A stretch of 64,000 nucleotides of DNA, taken from Fistulifera solaris. Its lineage: Eukaryota > Bacillariophyta > Bacillariophyceae > Naviculales > Stauroneidaceae. The stretch spans positions 62,001-126,000 of the forward strand of contig AP026143.1 in NCBI GenBank assembly GCA_030295235.1. The letters run 5' to 3'. Both the position numbers and the translations under genes were made by a program. Position 1 is the first letter of the stretch; every line of letters begins with the position of its first letter. Below are positions 31,814 through 43,669 of this stretch, one piece after another. The notes beneath the pieces are model-generated. The model did no database searches and had not been told where the DNA came from. It saw only the letters and a list, made by a program, of their open reading frames with translations.

Positions 31814-32217
31814 GGTGCTAATCTTCATTGCTGGTTGCGAACGCAAATAAATTATTGAATTTGGGGAAGGAGAAGGTCTTTCGCGTAATGTTTTGTGATG
31901 GAAACGGAAGATAAGATGATGCGCTTCGCAGTTCGCAGCAGTGTGCGGATTGGATCTCTTGGATTCGAGAAGATCTGGAAATCTGACGTCATAGTACTTC
32001 TCAGTTCATACTTAATCCACACTGACTGGTGACTGATGTCAGCGAGCCTGAACGAAGCTTCTTTCCGTACAACTGTCAGGCAAAGGCTAGGATCACGGAT
32101 CACCGATCACCGTACCTGGTACCGGTACCTAAGGTTTAACAACGAAAGAAAGTTAGTCAAACAAGTCTACGTGATGAAATGACAATCGTAAAACACTAGG
32201 AAAACATTGGTTATAAA
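31814..32217. promoter_or_regulatory. Cyclophilin promoter with TGACGTCA and TACC/GGTA palindromes
   Basis: Upstream of the cyclophilin gene are TGACGTCA (31983-31990) and the overlapping TACCTGGTA (32113-32121) and TACCGGTA (32120-32127). The right end is the 3' region of the SNF2 gene. Function inferred from recurrence. Confidence 0.45.
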
Positions 32218-35200
32218 TTATAGAGGTAACTGAAAAGTTACTCGTTTCTTACGAATCTCATTGACTTCTGAAGGCTCCAACAAAGTCCCAGCCGTGCGTT
32301 TGCGTTTTTTCCATAATGCCGGTCTATCCAACGAAAGCGCATTCACCTTCAACTTACTGTTCGTCTTCTCTGATCCGTTTCCCAGTCGTTGATAGTCGGT
32401 ATTAAGACGAAGAGCAAGTAGCAGTGAATGCAGTTTCTTTCGCTCTTTATCTTGTGCACTTAGTTCTTCCTTAAGTCCTTTCTGCTCATCATCCGCATCC
32501 ATCATGATTTCCTCGACACTGTGCTGTGCCACTAACGTTTCTACTTCCACTCGACCGCGAGCTCCCATACGCCACGCTCTTGCGACGACTTGGTCCTCCA
32601 GCGCCTTGTCCCAGATTTCTTCAAGCAGAAAAATATGGGTGACGAAACTCAGATCCAAACCCTCAGAACCGTCTTTGGTAAGTAAGAGGCACACACAATC
32701 ATTGCGGTGAATGAACTTGGACAACTCCTCTTTTCGGTATCGACCCCAGTACTCGGCGACGCATGCTGAACCAAATCGACGATACAACCGATCTCCCACG
32801 ACATTCAAAGCTTTGCGGAACTGAGAAAATACAATCACTTTCAATGGGCGCTCGTTTTTGGAATTAGAGTGGAGAGCGGCTATTTTGTTGATCAAATAAT
32901 GTGATTTTGATTCATCTTCAGGGCAGTCCGTGGCTGCACGACCGCACGCATCACAGCGGCGATCCTCATTCATGAGATTGCAAGCGTTGTGCTCTTCCCA
33001 ACACAACAAGCATCTGTGATTTCGAGCAAAACACATACTCTCTTTGTCGCGGTATTCGCAAATGTGACCATCACCAAATTTATTGGTTCGTCTTGGCAGA
33101 GCCGGAATCACGATGTTCATTCCATTTCCGGCTCGTGCACCCGGCTGTGCTGCACGAGGAAGGAGCTGATGGTGCGGCATTTCAGGTTGACTTGTGTGCT
33201 CTGGGTCCTTTAGATTTGATCGCCAAGTCATTGCAAAGCCGGGCTGTAGCCGTTGAAAGTCGTCAACATCATATTCGTCGCCGCACGCGATGCATGTCGT
33301 GGACTGATTATCAAAGCACTCTGTGCAAATTAAACGCCCGCAGCATGATGGTAGTAAAAGAGTGGTCAATCCAAGATGACATACCGAACAAAAGGATAAA
33401 CCTTCCGATTCAGCGGCATGCATGAATTCCCGGACGGGCACCAAGTCCAAATTGTGAAGCTCCGCTAGTTCGATCGTCTCACGCCAGTTTTTATCTGTTA
33501 AAACAGGGACAACTCTGGACCATCCAATACAGACACGACGGACGTTTTCTAACGCTTCTCTGGCATGTCTCGCATTGTTTCGATGAAGTAACGAGTCTTG
33601 CTTGCCTGACGTTTTACCCGCCATCGAGGTGAGCATAATATTAGATTGAACAGCTGATACCAGTGTATTGTAGGTATTGACTTCAATTTCGCTCATTGGT
33701 ATAATTTCTTTTCGGAACGACGGAAATGGTAACTCGTCAATATCGAGCTTGGTATGACGCCTCATCAAGAGCATCAAAAGCGAGCGCAGACGATAGAATG
33801 CGACGGAATCTTTTTGTTTCCATCGGTCCATAATCTCCCTTTTCCAAAATTGATCTCCATCTCCCTTTGAAAGGAAAAATTCATGGCGAAGGAAGCGAAG
33901 CAGGGCTTTTACTTGATTAAGCTGCATCGTATTGTGCTTTGTCGGTGTTCCGGTCATAGCCCAGCGTCGCTCAGCATGAATCCAAGAAGCAAATTGAATA
34001 GATGAATTTTCGTGACCTTTTGCCATGGAGTGGCCCTCGTCTGTCACCATGCGATGCCAATGGATTTTTAACAGCGAACATACATTCTTTTCAGATGCTT
34101 GCAGGCCTTCCAAATACCAGGGTATCTCGTTGCCTTCCGATCGTCGCGTATCCTGCTGCTCAAAACTACCATTTTTCCACTCATTAGAGAACCTTTGGAT
34201 TGTTGTAATTACAATTTGAAAGCGAGCTAAGAACTCGCAAGGTGGAAGAGGCTTTGTTCCGCCCCGATCGAGAAAAACCAGCGCACTATGAGAGGTCTGG
34301 AGCAAGCGCTTTGCTTCGTTCACTTCTAGTTTCATATTTTCTCCAAAGTTAAAGATCATCGGCAACCGGGAAGTCAGAAATTGAAAGTCAACATGAAGAC
34401 GTATTTGTTCCTGGCACGAAGAAGCAATAGGTGAGTTATTATCATCTAAGTGCACGTGAGACAAGAATTTTCTCACCTCCCAATGGTCCATCAGAACGGC
34501 AGGAACAACCAGCAACGTCGCTTTAGATGGCAAAAGGGACTTTAGAAATTTGATTCGGCGTGCGTTTGCTACGAGGGCAGCTACCGCAGAGTTCGGCTTC
34601 GATGTAACACTAGAGAAATATTTTCTAGCTTGTTCAACATTGTGTTCTTTGAATTCCAGCGATTTTTCTCGTAGTCTTTGTACCATCCCATCAGCGTCCA
34701 CAAGACTGGCTCGTAGTATTGTTCTGGAGACACAAGTTAAACAGAAATGAGATATCGATTACAACCGCAAAAAGATCTTGGTCTCGAAACTTACTCAAAA
34801 TCGTCGTGGAACTGTTGAAATGATTCATAATTGTGTTCCGCCAGCTTTTGTAATTTCTTGGCGGGAAGGAAACTCCCATGGGTAATCTCCGACTTGATGA
34901 ATTGATTGATGAATTTCAATAGAGCGCTTCGTCGATTATCATGCGCGCAATATTGTTCCTCCCAGTACGCATTGAAAATCTTGTCACTTTCTACGGACTT
35001 TCCCACAAAAATAGGCGTCTCAGGTAGCATTCCTGCGGTTTGTAGAATCAGCGACAGAACGGTGATGGTTTTACCCAAACCCGGGTCGTCACAAAGCAAG
35101 CCGCCGCGTGCCACTGTTCGATTCATCTTTGCCAGCGATTCGTCGCACTCTTGACCCGTCAGCTGACTGATCCGAACTTGCTTGCCGGTCGAACGAAGCT

Positions 35201-36161
35201 CCAGAAGAGTCGCCACACCACCGGACGCCGCTCTATAATCGTCCCCCTCCACGGCAAATAGCCGCGCATTGTTGCAAAGATCGGACTCGGTTTGATTGCG
35301 GGACTCGCGTGCTCGCATCCATGCGAGCGATCGCTTTTGATGTTGAAACAAACGTAGCTTGAGTCCAGGGACGACGGTCTGCAATATCCCATTCAGATGC
35401 GAACACGATTGTCGAAGCACCTGTAACTCCCGGGCGCCCAAAAAGGGAGCAATGTGATCCGTCCAGATATCCGCTGAAAACTGGAGTAGACCCGTTGCGT
35501 TTCCTGGCTTTGTGGCGACTCGTCTTTTATGCAGTTCTTTGGTAAGCGGCGAGTCGTTGATTTGTTGATATACCTCCTCCAGATTCCATCGTGTCGGCAG
35601 TACAGTGGTTCGTAACGCTTTTTGTAATCTTTCATTGTCTTTGATATGTACGATTCCTTTCTTAAACGTTTCCAGATACTTCCAATCACTCCGGAGTGAT
35701 GCCAACAACGCCTGCGTAGCTGGGTGCAATCGATCTCCGAGAAAAATGGATCGACGAGTTGTAGCGTGGCTTGTGAGATGCGGGAAATCGACAGTGATGA
35801 CAATCGATGCATAGCGGTCGTCCCAAAACATCACTTGCATGCTTTTTATTTGCACCAACTCCTCACAGAATTGAAGCATCCCCATTAACGAGATAATTTC
35901 CGATCGTTTCTTTCTACAACAAGTACACGGTGTCGCTGGTTTTTGACCATCGTGTAACGGGATATTCTGAAGAAAAACATTCACTTGATCGTGTTGAATA
36001 TGCATCGACAAACAACATGCGCTGCAATTGACGTCCGTCGCGGAGCGATCTTGTCGAAGAATCACATCTCGCCATACCCAGGGAGAGACAGAATTTTCGG
36101 TAGATAGTTCAATCTCCGCTTTTTCGAACAAAAAGTACGCCCATTCGTTCACTCCTTCCAT
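32218..36161 (-). CDS. F-box / SNF2-family ATPase with internal RING-like zinc cluster
   Basis: Exon 1 runs from 36161 (first ATG) to 34795; intron 34724-34794 (71 bp, GTAAGT...CCAG); exon 2 is 34723-32218. Total about 1,290 residues. After a Cys-containing N-terminal region an F-box-like segment (IWTDHIAPFLGARELQVLRQSC) directly precedes the SNF2 start (LRLFQHQKRSLAWM). Helicase motifs: I in GGLLCDDPGLGKTITVLSL, II in VTDEGHSMAKG, III in WAMTGTPTKH. A RING-like cluster CSVCHLGLTTLLLPSCCGRLIC...CIACG lies before the C-terminal lobe, which holds VIVFSQFRKAL, EGLDLSF and QVVARAWRMGARG. The order resembles plant F-box/SNF2 proteins such as Arabidopsis At3g54460. A role in chromatin remodelling or ubiquitylation is inferred. 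Confidence 0.85.
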
Positions 36162-36170
36162 TTTTAGCAA

Positions 36171-36545
36171 AATAAGATAGGCGCGGGAAGCGAGCTTATT
36201 CTTGAAGTACCAGTATTAGTATTGTGCCGTCTCGTTCGACCGTATCTTTCTCCCGTGATTAATTCTGTCTGGTTGAGCTAGAGTTCTTCTTTCATTGATT
36301 CAAAACCTTCGGAACACACAAAGTCGAATGAATGAGCCCGGACGATGTTCTAAAGTTCGATGAATGAATTTATCTCGTTGCAATTCATTCACTCTGTGTG
36401 AAAAACGGAAGCCCCTATAACGGGTGACGGACATGGCGAATCCCACCAGTAGCTCGATAAATCTAGACCAAATTCGCAGAGATAATAACACAATTTACAT
36501 TCTTATTACAGTTACTGATCATCAATCAATATCTATGCAGACATC
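36171..36545. other. Intergenic gap, no feature recognised
   Basis: Lies between the SNF2 gene start and the 3' end of the Hsp20 gene. No motif or RNA is recognised. Confidence 0.4.
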
Positions 36546-37094
36546 TCACTCTTCATCGCCCTTTTCGGAAGCAGCTGTGCTCGTATGATCCGTCGAAATG
36601 GGAATTTCACGCGACTTCTCGGCAACTCTCGCATGACTTTTGGGGGCCGACACAATCAAAACTCCATCGTGCATCTTGGCTTCAAATTGCTCGGCTTCCA
36701 CCGATGGATCAAGCGAAAAGCTCTGAGAAAATTGAGACGAGAAGCTGTAACCTTCGCCCGACTTCTCGCGAACTCCCTCAATGGACAGCATGCGACGACC
36801 TTCCTCCACCTTAATCTTCACTTCGTCCGGCTTCAAGCCCGGCAAGTCGAGGGCAACTTGAAACTTTTCGTCGTCGTTCGTGATTTCATATTTTGGCGCC
36901 CAGTTTTGAAGCATCCCTTTCGTCAAGTCACGATGCAACAATTCTTGAGGCACCAGAACCATTGGTCGGGTCATGAGGTCGCTGAAACCAAACCCAAATG
37001 CTTTCGTCGTAGCCGGACGAATCATCGACCCAATCGACGTGACAAGAATCGCGGGAAGTATCTTCATTTTCATCATGGTGGAACTACGAATCAT
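36546..37094 (-). CDS. Plastid-targeted small heat-shock protein (Hsp20)
   Basis: About 182 residues. The leader MKMKILPAILVTSIGSM...TKA|FGFGF fits a signal peptide plus cleavage before Phe, so plastid import is likely. The alpha-crystallin domain covers roughly residues 60-150: NWAPKYEITNDDEKFQVALDLPG, the VKIKVEEGRRMLSIEG strands, FSQSFSLDP, and the end VLIVSAPK (the family's GVL motif as DGVLIV). Small Hsps bind unfolding proteins without ATP and pass them to Hsp70. The start is taken at 37094; an earlier frame extension uses no ATG. Frame intact. Confidence 0.85.
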   Translation of the reverse strand: MIRSSTMMKMKILPAILVTSIGSMIRPATTKAFGFGFSDLMTRPMVLVPQELLHRDLTKGMLQNWAPKYEITNDDEKFQVALDLPGLKPDEVKIKVEEGRRMLSIEGVREKSGEGYSFSSQFSQSFSLDPSVEAEQFEAKMHDGVLIVSAPKSHARVAEKSREIPISTDHTSTAASEKGDEE

Positions 37095-37233
37095 CGTTGC
37101 GCACAAGGCATTTATCTTTCAAAATTATTTTATGAGAACCGCAAATCAAGGTCCGATTCGCAAACCATGCTTCGCATCCATCTCCCATTCTCGTTCAAGT
37201 AAATGGAATTAAGTGTACAGAAGAATTCACACT

Positions 37234-37634
37234 TTAGATGATTGTTATGTTAGCCAGATCTTCTTCTTCAATACGAGCCCCACAGGAACCGTCCGCAAAG
37301 TAATGAAACCGCGGTTTGCTCCAAATCATGACTCGACCCGGTTGCGTAAAGCCAGGGATCGTCTTCGATCGGGTATACGCTGCCACTCGTCGGATGCTAC
37401 CCACTCGATCACTGCAGCGACACACCAGTCGGATCGGACCCCATTCGTTTTCCGTAAACCGCAGTTTGATGACGGCATCGGGCGGCAAATTCCGCGATTG
37501 CGCTAGTTCGTCCCATGTAATGCCGCCGGCCATGCGCTCATTATCGTGTCGCTTCTTTTGAAAAGAAATACGAAGCATACAGCAGCAATGCCTAAAAGGT
37601 AAAGAAGGTTGGCGATACTATTGAGGGAAGGCAT
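37234..37634 (-). CDS. Small single-pass membrane protein of unknown function, one frame break
   Basis: The ATG at 37632-37634 opens a 20-residue hydrophobic segment (IANLLYLLGIAAVCFVFLF) that is in a different frame from the rest. One extra base in the T4 run at 37556-37559 (plus strand; A4 in the mRNA) joins it through KKRHDNERMAGGITWDELA to the soluble part, about 133 residues in all. The C-terminal domain includes RFTENEWGPIRLVCRC and WSKPRFHYFADG. I do not recognise the family. A membrane-anchored, soluble-tail topology is inferred. Confidence 0.55.
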
Positions 37635-38061
37635 CGTTTGAAAGAGAAAAGTAAAAAGATACTCCGTACATCATGGATCATGGAAGATCGTTCTTAAAGC
37701 CAGAATTGCTTCGGGTTAAGGTTAAAGGTTTCACTTTGTGACACGATGGAGTGCGCAACGGCAAATGTAGGCACGAAATTGTGAGAGCCTAACAAAATCG
37801 ATCATGTCTGCTAAATAAGTTGTTCTACTTAATTAATTTGAAAACTATACTTAGGCGATTTGAGACTTAGATTCCCTAACAAATATTATTCTCAAAATTT
37901 ATTTAGAAACAAAACATCCAAGCAACGATTTCTTTACCGCCCTGGCGCGAAATCGCCCGTAATTGTCGACCAACATCACACGCGCACTTTCAATTTTTGA
38001 CGATCCTTATTATTTTTCGCCTTTGCCGCATAAACGAACCTATCAACCGCTGTCTTTTACC
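37635..38061. promoter_or_regulatory. Intergenic region with an E2F-like site
   Basis: The element TGGCGCGAAA at 37943-37952 fits the E2F consensus (TTTSSCGC on the other strand). It sits about 110 bp upstream of the gene starting at 38062. No other feature is recognised. Confidence 0.5.
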
Positions 38062-38974
38062 ATGGGGCCATCCAACACAGATATCCTTCAAGCTCAAATC
38101 ATGTCATTTACGTCGAAGGAAGAGAAAGGAATCAATCATCAGATGCTCTCCCGCAAGCCGTTCAACTTACTCGTTGACAACCAACGAGCGATCCTGGATC
38201 ATGGCGAAAAGGTGAGTTTTTTTTTAAAAAAATTTCCGTTTGAGGTTTGATACACGTTATTTGGCAGTTATTTTGTTTTGAAACAAGAATTTTGAGTACA
38301 CTTTTTCGATAGTACCTTTCCCGCGAAAGCGGATTTTGTATAAGTTTTTGTCGAACCATCTGCCGGTGTACTATCGCCCGATAGTGATTTATAACGGTCA
38401 AAGTTCTCGTTCCGTCCAAACCGTTGCAATCTTGCCAATTTCTCGCTAATCACGACAAATCCGAAGTGGCGCAACGCACGAATGGAACATTCATCGAATG
38501 CCCACAAAATCCAAGAAAGATTTGGTAGCAACGACATCAAACAAACTGACTAACATGACTGCTTCTCCTTTCCGTAACCGCATCTCCATATATAATCGCC
38601 GCTGCCTGGTCACTCCCTCACAAACCATCGATGATTCTTCTTTGATGTTCAAGACGAGTGTGCCCATGAAATCACAGAATGCTCTTCGAAAACCCATCAG
38701 GTCGGCATCACGGGGCTCAGAAAACAGGGAAGAATACACTTCAGAAAGCACATCAAATAACAAGGAAATATTCCGTACAATGTCCTGGATGGAAGATGAG
38801 TCGTCAAACGATTTGAATGAACTATGGACTTTGAAGCGCGCGAACCCCGTACAATCAGAGAGCGACGATGAATGGGAAGATGAATATGCTAGTCCATCCA
38901 AACGAAGCTGTTTGAGGTGGGAGGATCGCTTAGAAAACGATAGTTTCATCGTCTTTCAGCAGCTCGAACGCTAA
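38062..38974 (+). CDS. Hypothetical protein, probably two exons
   Basis: Exon 1 (38062-38211) encodes 50 residues starting MGPSNTDILQAQIMSFTSKE and ends at a good donor (GTGAGT). A second open stretch (38516-38974) encodes a Ser/Arg/Glu-rich protein (IRSASRGSENREEYTSES, SSNDLNELWTLKR, SDDEWEDEYASPSKRS) ending LENDSFIVFQQLER. The joining intron of 304 bp with acceptor CCAAG at 38515 keeps the frame, but that acceptor lacks a pyrimidine tract, so the model is provisional. An E2F-like site upstream suggests cell-cycle expression. No domain is recognised; low complexity suggests a disordered nuclear protein. Confidence 0.4.
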
Positions 38975-39697
38975 GCATGCTGCTTGGCCTTGTTCAAATT
39001 ACATTCATGTTACATACAAATATCACTCTGATTATAAACTATAAACGCTATTGAGCACCTTCTTTGAACTAGTTTTTTATGCATTTCGCGTGACATAGCT
39101 TCGGCTCTAAGGTTCGTGATCATGATTCGATCCAAAGAGGGGCGTGCTGATGATATACCAGGCGTACCAAGTATCCCTCGGTCGCGTAGAAGAAGGCGCG
39201 CAAGCCTTAATTCACTATTAAAACTCTCTGACATGCTTGTTTGTGATTTGATAGCTTTTTTGTTGCAAATAGACTAGAGCTATGTTGGTAGTCGGAAGGA
39301 GAGCCCTTTAGCTAACCTCAGGCTTGGCTACCGGTAAACCTTTGCGGTAAAAGAGCAAAAATTTAACCTGACCTTTAATTGAGAAATACAACCGTTACGC
39401 ATAACCATCCTGGCGATTATTAGTGTAGTTAATTGATTGTGTAGTTTATCCGTTGAGTTCCGCTTTTCTTTAAATAAAAATCGCCAAAGAAGGGCCTCCT
39501 TTCGAGAGAATGCGTGCTTGCGTACAGTTTAGCCCAATGACTTTGAATTACATAGTCAACAACGGCGATCGTTCTGAGATCGTTTAACTCTCCAAAAAAC
39601 ACAGGATCAGGCGTGTTATAACACCACTTGATCCATTTCACAAACCTGGTTGACGGAAGGTGTAAAGCTTTTCATCAGCTCTATTTTGACAAATAAG
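38975..39697. other. Intergenic gap before the silicanin-like pair
   Basis: A 70-codon minus-strand frame (39429-39641) is not supported by any similarity. TACCGGTA lies at 39329-39336. Otherwise nothing is recognised. Confidence 0.4.
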
Positions 39698-41344
39698 ATG
39701 AAGTTTGTAGCTGGTATCATCGCGGCTCTATTCGCCTCGTCGGAGGCTCACCGCATCGGCAACAAGAAGGTCGATGCTCGCAAATTGATGGCATCGGCCG
39801 TGCAAGTCGATCCCCAGACTTTGCGTAAATTGCAAAACAACAACAACGAAAACGCCTTTCAGCTTACGAATGCGCACTCGATTCGATTCAGTAGCTGTAC
39901 TTCCTTGACGACGTCGTCCCCGAACGATGAAATCCTATTTGGTGATTTGATTCAGTACACGAAGAAAGGTCAGATCGTTGCGGAGAAATCTTACGTTTTG
40001 TTCAACGTTTGTGAGACGGAGAGTTGCGGCTACTACTCGAATTCGGATCCCTTGTTTATGGTCGACTTGGGTACCTACATGGCTTCTATGGTAGACTACA
40101 TGCCGCAGCAGCACCAGGAGTATTGCAGAGCCTGTGAGGGTGCTCAAGATTACTGCCAGTAAGTATTCTTTCTTATGTGAATTACTACCTGTATCATTCG
40201 GTGCTCATCAACAATTCTCTCTCTTAGAAACAACGGCGCGAATCAAGATGCCGCTCAGGCGAACGAGGGACAGGACCAGCAGGCCGAGGGCCAGCAGGAA
40301 GGCGAGCAGCAGCAGGCAAACGAAGGTCAACAAGAAGGTGCCGAACAGCAGGCTGAGGGACAGCAACAAGAAGGTGCCGAACAACAGGCTGAGGGACAGC
40401 AAGAAGGCCAACAGGAGGGTGCGGAACAGCAGGCGGAAGGAGGGCAGCGCAAACTCCAGAACAACAACAACAACAACTTCGAGGTTATCGAATGTAACGT
40501 TTGTGAAGCACGAAACTGCTGGGCAAACAATAACAATGCTGATCAGCAGCAGGCGGAAGCTGAAGAGGGCTACGTAGCCGTCAACGACGAAAACATTGTT
40601 GCTTGGGTTGAAGGTATTGCCGGGTGTCAACAAACCGCTTCTTACTGGGATGCCTATCCGCTTTATGCTGGTTGGATCTGTAATGCTGCGGGAACTGGTG
40701 TCGAGATTGGTATCTTCTTGGACGACCAATGCTCCATCTACACCTCCACCAAGAACTACAAGAATGTTGTTGGACAAGACTCGTCGGAACTGTTCTACAA
40801 CTCTCAGGATGTTGTCACTTATCCCTTCATGAATGCTTTGAGCTGCGGCAACCAGGTTCAATACATTACGCCCGAAGAGTATGCCAATATGCAAGCCAAC
40901 GGAAACAACGCAAACAACGCTGATAATGGAAACGGTGAAGCCAGCCAGATGTGCAGGGAGCTCATGAACGGACAAGCCATCAGCGTCGATGATTGCAACG
41001 CTGATGGTCAGGAAGATCAAGTCGACAATGAAATTGAGGGAGACGAGGCGGCAGGTTACGCGTGGTACAAGTACCTCATCACCAGTGAGAACTCCGCGAA
41101 CAACCAGGCTGTTTGCAAGATTTTGCAGACTATGGAAGGTGAATACACTGTTGTTTACAACGGTAACGAAAAGCATGGCTCCGGGTCTTTCTACGACTAC
41201 AGCACCAAATCCGGCTTCCAAAAGCGAAAAGGACTGTTTATTACTTTCATCGTTCTTGGAGTTGTTGCAATCGTTGCTGGTATCTTCGTTGTCCAAGGCT
41301 CCAACGGATCCAAGGGAAAGCGTGGAGATAGTCTACTCCAGTAA
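39698..41344 (+). CDS. Silicanin-like Asn/Gln- and Cys-rich type I membrane protein (copy 1)
   Basis: Exon 1 is 39698-40158, intron 40159-40227 (69 bp, GTAAGT...TTAG), exon 2 40228-41344; 525 residues. Parts in order: signal peptide (MKFVAGIIAALFASSEA); RXL-type sites (ARKL, RKLQNN); a first conserved domain with Cys pairs (ESCGYYS, CRACEGAQDYC); then a Gln/Glu/Ala-Gly repeat region made of variants of EGQQEGAEQQA (genomic about 40,260-40,440). Next come a second RKLQ site, ECNVCEARNCW, and a larger conserved domain (GIFLDDQCSIYTS, VVTYPFMNALSCG). One C-terminal membrane helix (GLFITFIVLGVVAIVAGIFVV) and a short basic tail close it. This layout (signal, RXL, NQ-rich lumenal part, Cys-rich domain, one TM) is that of silicanins, proteins of the silica deposition vesicle. 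Family by layout only. Confidence 0.75.
40262..40440 (+). repeat. Internal Gln/Glu/Ala/Gly codon repeat
   Basis: Direct repeats of about 30-36 bp encoding variants of EGQQEGAEQQA. They are confined to copy 1 of the tandem pair; copy 2 has a Tyr/Gln/Asn-rich segment instead. Confidence 0.8.
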
Positions 41345-41902
41345 GCGAACCAAATTTTTGTTTCACTAGGGAGAAGATTGCTGTTCATCGAGGGAATAGT
41401 GATAACTACATAATTTCAAATTTGCTTGTTTTCTTTACTTCGAGGTTTACTTTTTAATGTCGCGTGGAGCAAAACCCTCATAGAAGAAGTTCGGTGCTTT
41501 ATTCGAAAAAACGTAGACGACTCGTGAATCATTTGTTCCCTCAATCATGAATCATCTGCCATTGTGAATTTTGTTATCTACTTTCTATTGTACATCAATT
41601 CAAAGCGGTACCGGTGTTTATTCCTTTCATTTTAAAAAGCGTTGTTAAATTGTACTCTCTTCCGCAGTACCGCGGTACACAACCAGTTAAGTAACCTTAT
41701 CGGATCGCTCAAACTCGGCTTTATTTAGCAAGAAATTGTTTCGCTCATTTGGATTTTGTGAGAGCACCTTCATCGCTCACAAAAATTATTCACGATCGCC
41801 TTCCTCCGCAACCCCTACGGAACCTCTTCTTTTCTCTGCCAACAAAAAAGGCGACCTCAACTAAGTCTCTTCTGATCTCTGTCGATTCGCTGGACTTTAG
41901 CC
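41345..41902. promoter_or_regulatory. Intergenic region between the tandem pair
   Basis: Contains the related palindromes GGTACCGG (about 41608) and TACCGCGGTA (about 41668). The segment presumably holds the copy 1 terminator and the copy 2 promoter. Confidence 0.4.
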
Positions 41903-43589
41903 ATGAAGATTCTCGCTGGTATACTTGCCACATGCATGCTCTCGCTGGTGGCCGGTGAGCGCGTCAACATGGAGATGTTGATGGAGAATGCGCTCAAGGT
42001 GGAGAACAGAGCCACTTTGAAAGGTCGGAGACTTGCGTATACGTCGCCCATCTCAGCAAATAAAAGCATTCAGTTTAATTCGTGTGTCTCTGTCACCACA
42101 CAACCATGGGACGAGGATATTTTCTACGGTCAGACCAACCTGAATGCTGCCCAAAACGGAAAGATCATATCAGAGCACTCTTACGTCCTATTCAACTTGT
42201 GCGACACTGGTTCATGCATCTATGACAGCACTGATAATCTTTACATGATCGATCTCAAGTCCTACTTGCGCAGTTTGTTGGCGTACTACCCTTCCAAACG
42301 ACAAGGAGTCTGCAATGTTTGTGAGGACAGCCGAGATTATTGCGGGTAAGTTCATGAGCTTGATTGTTTCGTGTGAAAGTCGTCATTTTCTCACATCTCT
42401 TTCTCGTAGAGAATACTATACCAAGAAGATTGAATACTATCAACAAAAATACCAATACGAGCAAGATCAGCAAAACGCCGCCCAAAACGCTGATCAAGCC
42501 CAGCAGAATGTTGGATACCGCCAGCTGTACAACAGCAATTCGGCCTACATGGCGAACCAAGCCGACGGAAGCCATGTGAATAAAGTCACGTGTGATCAGT
42601 GCGTTCAAGAATGCTACGAAGACGGTGGCGATATTGCGCAATCCAAGCTTCAAGCTGAGATGTATGCCAGTGGGAAAGGATCTCAATTTGAATCCGGTAA
42701 TTTCTACAGCAACCAAGACAATAATCAGTATGCTTACCAAGAAGAGCAAGTAGAAATTGAATTCGACGCTCTTGCACAATGGGTGGCAGAAATTGTCAGC
42801 TGCAAAGACTCCGGTTATGTCTACAACAACCAGAATTTGTTCGCTGGTTTCATGTGCAACTCTGATGGGTCTGGAATTGAAATTGGATTGTTTTTGGATG
42901 AATACTGCTCCATTTATACGAAGGAAGAGTCGTTCACTACGGCAGCCAAATACAGCGGCGGCGATGATTTGACCTACGCTTCTCAGGCAAACAAAATCGT
43001 TACGTATCCTTTCATCAATAACATTGACTGCGGTGATACTTTGACATTCGCGACGCCATGGGGTGCCGTTCAAAATAACGGTAACTATTATTCTTCTGTT
43101 TCTAGTTACTGCACAACCCTTCTTGGAAGCGGCTCGATCAACCTTGACGACTGCACCGATGCTGGTAGCTCCAACGGGAATCAGAACAGATATCAGCAAC
43201 AATACTACAATGACAACGGGTACCAATCCATGTACGATTACACCTTTTACAAGTATAAGCTTTCACAGAAAGATTTGCGCAGCGCCGGTACTGTGTGCAG
43301 CGTTGTTAAAAAGTCATTGGGTCAACGCCAAGCCATCTTTGACAGCAGTCAAGGCAGTGTCTACGACTATTCGGTTCGTCAACAAATGATCAAGGAACAG
43401 AGAAACGCGATGAGAGGAGAGCACAGAGGACTGAAGGTATTTGGTCTATTATTTGGTTTCGCCGTTGCTGCTTGGGCTCTTGTTGCATTTTATAAGGATA
43501 TTTTGGTCGCTAATGGAACGTTGTCGGAGCCTAAACGGGAACAACTTATTATTGAAGGAGACAAGGCCTATGTTCGAGAGATGTCTTAA
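41903..43589 (+). CDS. Silicanin-like Asn/Gln- and Cys-rich type I membrane protein (copy 2)
   Basis: Exon 1 is 41903-42345, intron 42346-42409 (64 bp, GTAAGT...GTAG), exon 2 42410-43589; 540 residues. It has a signal peptide (MKILAGILATCMLSLVAG), an RRL site (KGRRLAYTS), a conserved Cys domain (NLCDTGSCIYDS, CNVCEDSRDYC), a Tyr/Gln/Asn-rich stretch, CDQCVQECYEDGG, and the same large domain as copy 1 (GLFLDEYCSIYTK, KIVTYPFINNIDCG). One C-terminal membrane helix (FGLLFGFAVAAWALVAFY) follows. The intron sits at the same position and phase (after D-Y-C) as in copy 1, so the two arose by tandem duplication. Low-complexity insert and tail differ between the copies. Function as for copy 1. Confidence 0.75.
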
Positions 43590-43669
43590 TGATGTGCACT
43601 TCTCATTCTTTTTGTATTTAATTGTATAATGACGTATTTTTTATTTAAGCGTCAATAGTGAGCAATGTT

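Noticed and set aside
39429-39641. 70-codon frame before the silicanin pair
   Set aside because: No similarity or start context; not supported as a gene.
40208-41296. 362-codon minus-strand frame opposite silicanin copy 1
   Set aside because: Created by the Gln/Asn-rich codons of the sense gene; hydrophobic Leu/Val runs are the complement of these repeats.
42255-43226. 323-codon minus-strand frame opposite silicanin copy 2
   Set aside because: Same reason; antisense shadow of a spliced, conserved gene.
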